From Micractinium sp. NFX-FRZ (taxonomy: Eukaryota; Chlorophyta; Trebouxiophyceae; Chlorellales; Chlorellaceae): DNA of 64,000 nucleotides. Location: contig JAPTJF010000342.1 of NCBI GenBank assembly GCA_029339195.1, positions 1 to 64,000 on the forward strand, written 5' to 3'. Shown piece after piece: positions 47,501 through 59,500 of this stretch (the stretch's first letter is position 1; every line of letters starts with the position of its first letter). A program made the position numbers and the translations under genes. A model generated the notes under the pieces. That model was given only the letters and a program-made list of their open reading frames with translations, was not told where the DNA came from and made no database searches.

Positions 47501-50500
47501 GCCGGTGCGCAGCCCTGCCTGCCAAGTGACACACTAGAGCAAGGGGCCAATGCCGCTTGCGTTGCATCGTGGGCAGTGCGACACAGTGGTCTTGGATTGT
47601 GTTAGGTCCTGCCTCCATCAGTGCATGGGCATTGACTCCGCTCATGCCAAACGAGCTGGTGCCAGCCAGAGGTGAGCGGTTGGGTAGCACAAGCAGTGGT
47701 GCCGCCTGGCGCGCAACGGAGGGAACAAGGCTGTGCACCTTCTGCCAGTCCGCAAAGCTGGACTCCACATACGGGTTAATTTTGCGCAGGTTGAGAACGG
47801 GGGCGCAAGCCTGCAGGAGAGCAGCCAGTGACAACCACTCAGGTCAGCTGTCAACATGGCTACTCCATGACCTTCGCCTGACCTGCACCTCTCTGCTGGC
47901 GCACCTGCACAGACAAGGCTTGCACAGCCAACAGTGCCCCTGTAAGCCCTGCAGCTCCTTCGGTGTGCCCGTAGCAAGACTTGACGGAGCCAAGGGCAAC
48001 CCGATGCGGTGGACGTGCGGCCCGGCAGGACAGTGCCTGGCCCAGAGCCCCAGTCTCGATTGGGTCGCCTAGAGGTGTCCCAGTGCCATGGATAGCATTG
48101 TAGGTGACAGCGTCTGGTGACATGCCTGCAGAGTTGGGGTACGGGGACCGGAGGGGGGGGGTGGGGGGGTCGGGAAGAGGGGGCATATGAAGAATGCAAC
48201 TTTGCATTGCTCACCTTGCCCTCAGCACACCCTGCGTTTGCATGGCACATGGCTGTTCGCATAAGGGCTACTCATGACTACAAACCTTCCGCGAAACCTT
48301 GGACTGCCCCGCCACACCCCTCGGCCCCCCCGCTCCCTTCGCACCAATGTTTGCGAGCGCAGTCGCAACCAGGACCGTCTGGCTGGGACCGTTTGGTGCT
48401 GTCAAGCTGCTGCTTCGCCCATCCTGGTTCACAACTGTGCTGTGCAGCAAGGCGAGCGCCAGCCCCGCATTGCTGGAGGGTTGCAGAGTTGCGACGGCGC
48501 AGCCTTCGCCCCTGCCGTAGCCATCCCCGGAGGCCTCAAACGTCTTGCAGCGCCCATCTGGTGCGAGTGCCTGCAGCGGGCGCACCTTGAAACGCTCACT
48601 GACGACCAAGCAGAGATCTAGTGCTGGCTTCTGTCACTGCTCTCACTGCCTTCACACTGCCCCACCCAGCGTTCAGGGTCCGAGCCACACGCTGATGTGC
48701 AGCACTACAGGTCACCACGTGCCTGTAGCTGGCTAATGCCACTCATGGTGCCTGGCAACAGCACCAAGAAGACACCGCAGGCGGTCGCTGCATCGGCCTC
48801 GCCATTGAGCAGCGCCATGTGCGCCAGATGGGTGGAGACTAGGGACGAAGAGCAAGCCGTGTGGACGCTGCATGGTGTGAAAAAGTCAATGGGAATGCGT
48901 ACTTTGCTGATTGGGCAGAAATCACTTGACAAGCTGGCATAAACACACTGGGCTCAACCAGGCCATCGCTACTTTCGTGGCACATGTTTTGAGCATCGCT
49001 GGTGTGGTGACTGGGTCACTGCCGGCACCACTTCAGCAGGCTCTCCCACCTGATGCAGGGTCCTGTGAGACCAAAAGTATACGACACCCTGCCAATCAAA
49101 AAGTCCATGCCGTTGCCCGTGGTAAGGCCTGGGCCCACCGGCACGCCCATGCTAGAGCAGTACTGCAGGAACTCCATGTGCATCACGCCAACATACCTGC
49201 ACCATGCGCATGTAAGGACCCACAGTCATGCCATGTGTGCCAGCAGGCGTGCGCTGTTGCAGGCTGATAATGGTAAACGCAGAGGCGGTGTGGCAGCAGG
49301 TGAACGCGGCCACTGCACTTCGACTCACACGCCCATGTCCGACCCCAAAGTATGCCCCACACGGGCAGTAGCATCGATGAGAGAGATGTGGGTCTGCTCC
49401 AGCAAGACACGGGACTGGGGATCCATCAAAGAGGCTTCGACTTGGCCCAGCCTGCAGATAGCGGATGTAAACCTGGCTGTGAACGACCAACTTGCTGTGG
49501 ACCCGGTGTTAGCAGCAATGGGGCTGGCCTGGACGCATGCCTACCTGAACAGAGCGGCATCAAAGGTGTCCACACCGGGGAGGAAGCTAGCAAAGCGCAC
49601 ATACATTTTATCCACTGCAGAGAAAAGAAACGCCAAGCCGGCTTGTGACAGCAGGTGCAGGGAAAGGGGAGGGAAAGGGATGCAAGGCACAGCAACAGCA
49701 GGCTGCCCATGGCTTTATCGCGGCGCACCCGTAACGTGAGGCGAATAGTGCTGCTCAATGGACCATCGGTCATATGGGACGACAACCGGCAGTTCAGCCC
49801 CAGCTCCAGCCGACTCCCAGAAGCCCGCCATGCTGGCGGCAGATGCAGCGCCTGGGTAACTGCAACTGAGGCCAACAACCTCGGTCAAACCACAGATTGA
49901 GTCTGTTGGATCTGTCAGGGATGGGAAAGGAGCAAATACATGAGGCTGTGTAAGCGCAGGTGCATAGGCATCCGCAGGTGTGTCAGGAAGCACATTAGAG
50001 TTGTGCAGCAAGGTGACTGCGGGTGGGCACAGGGCAGGTTGGTCTCGATACACCAAGCGGGTCACCTGAAAATTCGTTGATGCTGTCCAACGCCATGTGG
50101 CTGGCTCGACCTGCTGCTTCGTCGACCGCGGGCGCTGTGCCTTGAGTGACATGCTGAGCCAGTGCACGAAGTGTGGGGAAATCTAAAGCGGCGGTGGGCG
50201 GCAGGTCCATGCCAAAGCGCTCTGAGATAGCATTGCGCAACTGGATCGCACCTGCAGGGGGACGCAGTGAATAGTAGCCACGAATTATGTGCTTTATGTG
50301 CTTGACCGTGTCCGAGTACACCACCAATACACAGCTCTTCAGCAAGGTACAGGGGCCTGATTCTCTCACCAAGAGAGTCTAGCCCAGCTGCCATCAGAGG
50401 GTCATCAAGCTCGACAGGTTCTCCTATGACCGAGGCTATGATGGAGGCCACGTCCCTTGTTACCCCCTGCAGCCGGGCATCAGCCTGCCCAGCTGATGCT

Positions 50501-53500
50501 TGCGTGCGTGCCCTAGGCATTGCTGGCTCTGTGATCTCCCGCAGCCGAGGCATGCTTGTCTTGGCCGCACCGCCAGCACCGTTGTGGGTAGGAGCGCCCG
50601 CTGTCGACAGTATTGGCACAGCTCGCGACACGACATAGCTGGCTAAAGCTCCCGGTGAGGGGTAGTCAAATGTGGCTGTGGCTGACAGTTCTACATCAAA
50701 GGCACCCGCAAGCTCGTTTCGCAGTTGAATGGCACCTGCACATCAAGAACAATGGGTTAGCCTGGGCCCAAAGTCCCTGACAGGGTAGAAAATGTGGCAC
50801 ACACCCCCCATTTACCTAATGAATCAATGCCAGCTTCTGCAAAAGGCTGCTCAGAGGTTGCAGAAATGCCAAGATTGTTTAGTGTGTTCAGAATAATAGA
50901 CAGCACTGCCTGCACTCGGTCTTCCTCGCCAGGATCGATGGGGGCTGCATGGTCCACAGCTATGCTTGCCACTTGCCTACTGCCTGCTGCACGTCGCCCC
51001 CTACCAATGACCCGAGTGCTGCTGACTGACGAGACCGAAGCTGTGGCGGTGTTGCGGCTGACCCCTGACGAATCAGCCTTCTTGGATGATCCACTGCAGT
51101 TCAAAGCGACAAATTTGCAGTGAGCTGTGCGAGGCGAACGGTGCAGGCACAAGTTGTGGGTCCTCTGTGCAATTTACTGGCCACCATACCTCTGGCGCTT
51201 AAACTCCTCAAGTATTGGAGGCACAGCTGGCACATTGCGCAGAACGTTGTCCCACAAAAACACATTGCCAACGAACACTGCCTGTTGCCAGCTCCACACA
51301 TTGCTGGCGCTGGCGACTTGGTGGAGCAGGCGAGCCATGGCATGAAGTCCCGCCGCTGGGTCGACTGCATGTCAAGCGCACGGGTGTAGGGCAGCGTCCC
51401 AAGTACATGCAAGTTCATACATGTTCATGTACTTGTGCTACTGACGGAAGAGCAAGCAACACGCGACACACCCTCCTGCATTTTGATGCGCCCGCCCCCT
51501 CCCACATTGTCGATGTAGCATGCTGACGCCTTACCTATGCCGAGGCCTAAACGCTCCATACGTTCAATGAAGCCTTTGCTACGGACAGCCATGCCGCCGC
51601 CCCCCCAGTTGCCCCACTGTACAGCGAGCCCTACCCCGCCCTGGCCCTGCAGGCAGATTGCACAGTTGCACATATCAAGAAGTGGTTCAAGAGAATACAC
51701 ATGCCTGTGTCCAGAGCAGTATGCTCCATGTGTTACTGTTACAACAATTGACGACAAAAGCAACATGCGGCAATGTGTCCTCACCTGCGCAGCGTGTGTC
51801 CATGCATCGAGAGCACCATTGGCAGCAGCATAGCTAGCCTGCCCTGCTGCCCCGCTGAAAGCGGCCAAAGACGAGAACAGCTGCAGCGCCGTCAACGGCA
51901 TTGCAGAGGTGCCGGACAGCAGGTGGCATGCACCAAAAACCTTGCCTGCAGTCAAGCGGAGGAGTTTGATTGATCCATTTCCTTGAGGCCGCGCCGCCTT
52001 TCAGATGACAGCATTTGCCTTGGCATGCACATGGGAGAGTGTGTGCTCAGAGCATGCGCCAGACGCACCCGAGAACTCTGCCCTGATGCCAGAAATACTA
52101 ATGTTGGTAATGACCCTGCCGTCTAGCACAGCTCCGGCATGCATGAGGCCACGTAGTGGCCTGGCAGTCACACTGCGGCATGCTGCCACCATCCACAACG
52201 TCTCCTCTGCCGATGACACATCACCCTTGACACAATGAATTTGGCTCGAGCTACTATGCAACTGCAGGGGGAGTGACTCGCCACCTGCAAACCACGCATT
52301 GGGATGTGCTGGAGTCCTTTTGAGGTGACGCGCTACACCAGAAAAAGTGGACTCACAGGCGTGAACTTTCTGGCAGCAGGCAACCCAACTCACTTGTTCG
52401 TCCAGAGCGGCCCAAAAGGAAAAGCTCGGAACGGTCCAAGCAGCTGAGCCACGATGACACCAGAATCCCTAGAGCCCCCAGGCCACCAGTCACTACGACG
52501 GTACCACACAGGTGCTCTGCAGGCTCAGTAGTGACGCACAGTCCGACCTGCAGGGTGCAGGGACACACTTCATTTATATGCAGCGAGCAGGCTCACCACG
52601 AAAGACATGCTGCAGGCCATGATGGTGCAGAGCATGCACGAACCTTGGAAGACGTGGGTGGCTCGCGCACTACCAAACGTGGAGCGACCCAAGTGCCTGC
52701 CTGCAGCGTGCACCCATGCACGTCATGCCTAGGTGCGTCACGCGAACTTGCCGCCCGAGTGAACAGTCTGCAGCAGGCAGGGCACATCGTTGCAGCTTTG
52801 GAAAAAGCACCCATCGAACAACAAACGAAGCTGCACATGCATGCAGAGCTTCACTGGCTTGTGCCAAGCAGCCAAACCTTGATTTGTCATGTGCATAAGG
52901 CAGACCGACGTCTGTGCTGGACCATTCTACCACGCCAAACTCGTTTGCCGCAACACGCATCATACTGAGCATACTGAGAGACACTGCACCAGTAGTCATG
53001 CTGGTGTGGTTTCCAGCCGCCGTGCGAGCAACCGGCTGCGCTGCCTGTGTTAGCAGCTGCATCCCTGAACCCATTCCGGCCTGCACGGCAACTGTTTGTA
53101 GCAGCACCGTCTGTGTGGCACAGCTTGACAAGACGGCGCTGGCAGCCTGTGAGAGGCTAGCAGACGCCAGGCATGCGGGCGGCTGATGCAGCAGAAACTG
53201 TGCCACTGTCGCTTGGTTTTGACGGAATATAAATGCTGGCGCTTGCTGCTGCAACGGAGCGCTCCTGAGGCTTGCTGCATGATGCCTGCCGTGGCTGCAT
53301 GCCACCTGCCAGTCTGTCTCATACACAAGGCTGCTGCGGTCAACGTCGGCCGCCATGGCAGCTGGGCCACGGGTCTTGGTGAGTTGGATTACTTTCCCAA
53401 GCAGGTTGTCTACGTGTATGCAGCGAGCTCCGCTGCTCGAGAAGAGCCAGTGTGAGGTACACACAGTTCCATCTGCTGCCATGGGATAGCGCTCAGTGCA

Positions 53501-56500
53501 GGTCCCACTGCGCCCCAGTTTTGGCACCTGCAAGAGTGTGCTGGCGGCAAGATGGTTGGTGGCATGCCACTGGTCGGATCTAGAAGAGTTTCTTCCAAAG
53601 ATGGCGCAAGGACATGCTCAGCGCAAGAAATAGACTGACCTGACGAGTCACCACATAGGCAGCCATGCCAGCCACCACTCGTGTCACATCCGCATCATCC
53701 TCCTTGCCCACATCAGCTGTTGCAGGGCCAAGCTGCAGTGCATTGTCTGTGACCGCCGGGTGGGCAACCCAGCCGCTTGGGCTGCCATGCACCGCCAGCT
53801 GTTGGCTGACCTGTGCGTTGCAGCAAATGCCCTGCAGAGGCACTACAGGGTCAACAAACCAGGTTTTTCCCAGAACTGAGCGCCGTAGAGTGCCTTGCTG
53901 CAGGGTGGACAGGCCATTATTGTCAGCTGCCCCTGCTGTACTGCTGCTTGTCATGCTGGGGGGAGTGTGTGCTTCATGCGGGAAGTTGCTTGCTATGGCT
54001 TGAAAATGCAGCTGTGACAGCTTGGCGACACGGTTGGAGCTGCGCAGATGAACATCGCCGCTCGCGAAGGAAACGTGGCAGTCCAGCACTGGGGCAATGT
54101 CCAGAGCCAGCGGTAACGGCGCTGGAATGGTGCAGCCTGTTAGACTTAGAAGGGAGCTCGAGATGTCCAGTTGCAGCAGGCTCTGGCAACTGCATTCTCG
54201 GTAACAAAGCGCATGTGGTTGCCGCTTTGTTACGGTGGACAGGCAGCAGAACAAATAGCATCCTGCCCACCCTCAAGACGCACACCCCAAGTCCAGCCTT
54301 GCACTCTGGAGCACATTCACTGTCCTACCTTGCAGTGCACATTTCTAGCATGCCTGCCCCTGGTAAGATGCTGGTGCCCTGAACGATGTGGTCCAGGAGA
54401 AAACTCAGGCTGCAGGCTGCCAATGAACATTGTAGCCTGCATGGAAGAGTTCATGCTTTGTCAGTTGTATGGACCACAGGGCCTCGTGTCCGTTGCCTTA
54501 TGAAGAGCACCAAACAGGCCGGTGCGCCTATCCAGCTTCCCTCAAGCGCACCTAGCACTTGCAGCCTTGAGGTCGGTAGAGACAGATGCCAGCATGTGGT
54601 ATTGCGCAGGCAAGGGCCAGTGGTGCTGGCGCCGCCAGATTATGCCTGCCTCCTTGTCGTGAGCATCAGGCGCTGCTGCTGAGAACAGTGCATGAGCATT
54701 GACACCGCTCATACCAAAGGAGCTGCACCCAGCAAGCGCGTCTACAGCTCTCCGCTGGGGCATAGTGCCCCTGGGCACTGAGGGTACTACGCTATGGTGC
54801 CCACTGCGCCACTCGTTGAAGGCAGATGCCACATACGGGTTCAGGGTGCGGCAATGCATGACAGGTGGAACCGAGTTCTTAAACTGCGTTGCCATAGCAA
54901 GCAATGCACCATGAGCGCCTGCAGCGCCTTCTGTGTGACCGCAGCAAGCCTTGGCGGAGGCTGCAGCAAACGGGGGTAGGAACAAATGAAGTCAAGCATG
55001 CAGCCACCTATCCAAGACGCGGTGTTTATGTCATGTGAGTGGCGAGAACGGCCAAAGCATGAAAGGCACAAACCACCAAACCCCCACTGCTTACTCAGGA
55101 CGACTGGGCGCGGCACTGGCGTCGCCAGAACCTGCCCCAAGGCATTCACTTCAATGGGGTCGCCCAAGGGCGTGCCGGTCCCATGAACTGACACAAGCTG
55201 TATAAGGCGAGGCAAAGCGCCTGCAGCTGCCAATGCTGTCTGGACCAGCACTGCCTGAGCTGGGCCGTTGGGTGCGGTCAGGCTGCTGCTACGGCCATCC
55301 TGATTGTAAGCAGACCCTGCAAATGAAACATGAAAAGAAAAATGTTAACGTGCATTTCGTGCTCAGAGCCACCGGTGAGCACACGCACAAGCCCCACACT
55401 GCACCAAGAGAGCCATGCCTTCAACTTCTTGACAAAATGCAATTCGAAAAGGAGGTGCTAGGCATAAGCTTCGGAATGTCGATTAGTTCAAGTACTTTGT
55501 GCAACTAGAATGCAATGTGCTAATGTGGACCCTCCTCACCGTGCATCATGGCAAGCGGTTGTTGCCCACTGCCAGGCCGACATGCAACGTGAACAATGCA
55601 AGCTTCTCCCCTCCCATAGCCGTCGGCAGTGGCATCAAATGTTTTGCTCCGGCCATTGCTAGATAGAGCGCCCAGCTGGGCGAGGCGAGCAGTCGTGCTG
55701 CCCAATAGAATGAGATTGGTTCCAGCACTCACTGCACAGAAGCAAATGCGAAGGGCAACGTAGGCACATCATGACACATGCATGGGAGCTATCATTGAGG
55801 AGCATAACAAACCTCTGCTGGCAGGTCAGTGCACACGGTTGTAACCAATATGACAGCTTCACCAAACTGGCTTCCAATTTGCTTAACAATGGATAAGAGC
55901 AAATCAGTCTGTGCTGGTGTAACACACCTGAAGCAGTGGCTTCGCCGGCCAGCAGTGCACAGTGGCCAAGGTGCATAGCTACCAAAGATGAAGAACAAGC
56001 AGTGTCCATGCCAATACAGGGACCTACAGCACGGGACAGCTAAATGTGTTCAGAGAAAAGTTGATAAACAATGTTTGTCACACAAATTGATGCGAATAGT
56101 AGTTTAGCAGCCACCACAACACACAAATTGATGCGAATAGTAGTTCAGCAGCCACCACAAGTAGAGGCCAGAAGAACCCAGAGCCACACCCCATTCACCT
56201 TGGAAGCCAAACGTGTAGGACACCCGCCCTGCCAGGAATGTGAGGCCGGCGCCAGTCAATGCAGCAACACCAGGCTTCAGTTGATGCATCTCCTGCAGCA
56301 CTAAGTACTCGCTCCAGACACAGCCGACGTAGACGCCTGTAGACGCTGGTGCTGTGCCGGCCAGAGCAGGCAAGGCGTCCTGCCATGCACAAGCAAGCAC
56401 ACAAGGGGTGGTGAGAGGGGGATTTCAGGGGGGATCAAAGACATCCTATGCAGCAAGCTGCTCCACTATGCTGCGCAGGGATCCGGAACAAACAAGGGTG

Positions 56501-59500
56501 ACATGGCTGTGCAGCAAGCTTGTTGGCAGTTTGAGCCACCATGAGTACCGACCTGAAATGCCTCATGTGTTTTCTCTAGTAAATTCCGGCACTGCGGGTC
56601 AAGCCCCAAAGCCTCTGCCCGTGACAGACGAAACAGTTGGTTATCAAACAAAGAAATGCCGTCCATCCAAGCGGCAAATCGCGTTGTGTCGGGCTGCTAG
56701 ACAGGGGGGGCAGGGAGCAACACGGGCATGTAAGCTAGCCGATTTGTAAGTTTAAGTTGGTTTCAAGGGGGTAGTGTGACCCCCACCCCACCCCACCCTC
56801 TACCCACAAATCATTCACACAAACACACTACCTGCACGAGGTCGTTTACAGCTGTTCCTTGCTCTGCATCCCAGCGGTCTAGTGGCACCGGGGCCGTAGA
56901 GTCCATGCCGTCAAACATCCGCTGGACAATGGCTGCAGTGCAAAGGAGGATAGAGCATATGGATAAGACTGCGCAGAGCATTGGGGCACACCTTTAAGCT
57001 GTGACAAACCCCCATGCAGCACTAACCATGCAAGCAAATTAGTGGTGTCACAGCAAATGCATTGCGATGGTTGCTGTGACTTCTTACATGTGTCGACACT
57101 GCCCAGAGTGGCAGCCGATGCTGCCCACCCTACAATCTCAGTTCTTGTGTGCGTCCCTGTGAGGGTATTGGTTGCCGATGCCAAGGTCGTGGCAAGGACG
57201 TCATTTTGCCGTCCAGCATTATCCATGCAAGCTAAGACATAAGTTGCCAGAGCGGCAGGGGTTGGGTAGTCGTAAGTCACCGCAGCGGACAGCTGCACAT
57301 TGAAAGCGGACTGCACTGCATTGCGAAGCTCAATTGCACCTGCACATGAAGAACAGGTGGTGACACACACCAATGTTGAGACTAACAGAAGATGGCTGGC
57401 TTGCAGGACAACATGGCAGTGCTTCCCAATACGGCTAAACATTGCGCCCACCTAACGAGTCAAGTCCTGCCTCCATGAATGGCTGGTCTGGAGCCACAGG
57501 ACTCCCTATCAGCATACTGGCACTTTCAATCAGCACAGCCAGCACTGACTGACTGTCAGGGCCTGCATCTGGATCTGGACGACCTGCAGACAAGCCCACT
57601 GGGTGCGCTGCACCATGCTGCATCTGCTCCACAATGTAGCCGGTTAACGCGTGAATCGTCGGGTAGTCAAAAGCAAGGGTAGCAGCCAGCCCGCGGATGC
57701 CAAAACGGCTGCTCAGAAGGTTCATCAGCTCCACGGACCCTGGACATCAGTAGGGTGAGCAAGTAGGGTGAATACCAAGCTAGTGGGAGCACACGCTGCA
57801 ATATTTGGGAGTACGGGCAGCATTTACGACGTCCAAGCAGCTGCATGCTTGCCTATGGAGTCTAGCCCTGCCTCCATCAAGGGCTGATCAGCTGGAACAA
57901 CGCCCGCTCCAAGCAGTTCGCCCACTATGGTTGACACCTGTGCGAACACCGCACTATAGTCAACAGGGGTAGGCATGCTGCTCGCCCAGGGGCCAACCAG
58001 GGTGAGGGCAGGAACTGTGGCAGGCACCAAGCTCTGCAGTGCTGCAAGGGCCTTGTAACGGATGCCAGCACACGTGAGCAGCTGCTGCGTGGGCGTACGA
58101 AGCCAGATATTGCTGAGCTGCTGGCTTCCAAGGAGAGCTGACGCTAATATGGCAGCGCTCCTGTGCACAGCCTGCCGCGCAAGCGCATACGCATCCAGAG
58201 AGGCTGGCATGGGCACGTTGGTTCCGCACGCAGTACCCGTTGGTCCTGGCAGCACAGATGCCAGCTGCAGCATTGCATCTGCAATTGCTGGGTGAACACA
58301 GTGGCCCATGACCTGCAGCCGCCCTGCAGAAACTGCGCCGACAACTGCGTTTGCGCTGGAGGTGCCGCTGTTAGTGCACAAGAGCTGGGCTGTCACAATG
58401 CGGCTATGGCACAGCTCTCCACTTTGTGCACCTGCTGCCTGAGCTGCCGGTGCTGCTGCTGCTGCTGATGATGACATTGTTGGCGCTGATGATGATGGCA
58501 CTGCTGGTGCTGCCGCTGGTGCTCCTACTATGGGCTGCACAAGCCGCGGTGCATTTGCTGACAAAAGCTTACCAGCCCCAGGCATAACGGCAGGCACAAC
58601 ATGTAGCTGTGCCTGCATGTGCGGGGCAGCGACGTGGCCAGTGTGGTTTGCCCTGCTATGCACTGCCACTGCCCCACTGGCTGAATTGATAGTGCACATG
58701 AGCACTGTCTCCACAGCAGCTGAGTACCATAGCTGCTGCTGGAAAGAAGCATTTGCAACAGACACCGCATGTGACGACTCTTGCAAACAGAGCAGCTGAC
58801 CCGCTGCCAGGGCCAGCTCCAAGAACAATGTGCACGGCGCCACGGGCATGCCCTGCAAGCCACGGTCTGACAAGTACGACAGCGCCGGCCGGTGCAGGCT
58901 GCATTGCATCTGCACCTCCGACGCAGCCCAAACGTGCCGTCTGCTGAACTGGTGGAGCAGGCAGTGGCTGGTGACTTGATACCAGAAGCGGGTGCGCTGC
59001 CAAACCCAGGTATGTGGTGCCGACCACTGCACAGGCTGTGCCACACCCAGCACCGCATGGGAGTTGGTGCCTTGAAAGGCAAAGGAACTTGTGCTTCCAC
59101 ACGTCTTGTCAGTGCTGCATGCCACCATCAATACAGAGGGGTGTGGTGACACACTTGTTAGCAGCTTAACATGCCACACATGAGTGTTGTCTACACCACA
59201 AGCTAGTGGCAGGTGATTCCTTGATGCTCCCTGAACCCGCACCTGTGGAGCAAGGTGGATTGTTGGCGGCGGACCATCCACCCTGCGCTAGAGCGCTGCA
59301 TGCCATTATGCTCATCGAAAACGTTGGCAACATGTGGGTTGATGGCGTGAAGATGTAAGGTGTCGTGCCTGCAAATACACAAAACATCATAACAACACAA
59401 TGTTGACGACGGTCATACTCTAAAAGCGCCCAAACATGCACAGCCAGACCCAGCCGCCGTACCTGCCACTCTGGCCAAGGCGAAGAGTGAGCTGCGCAAG

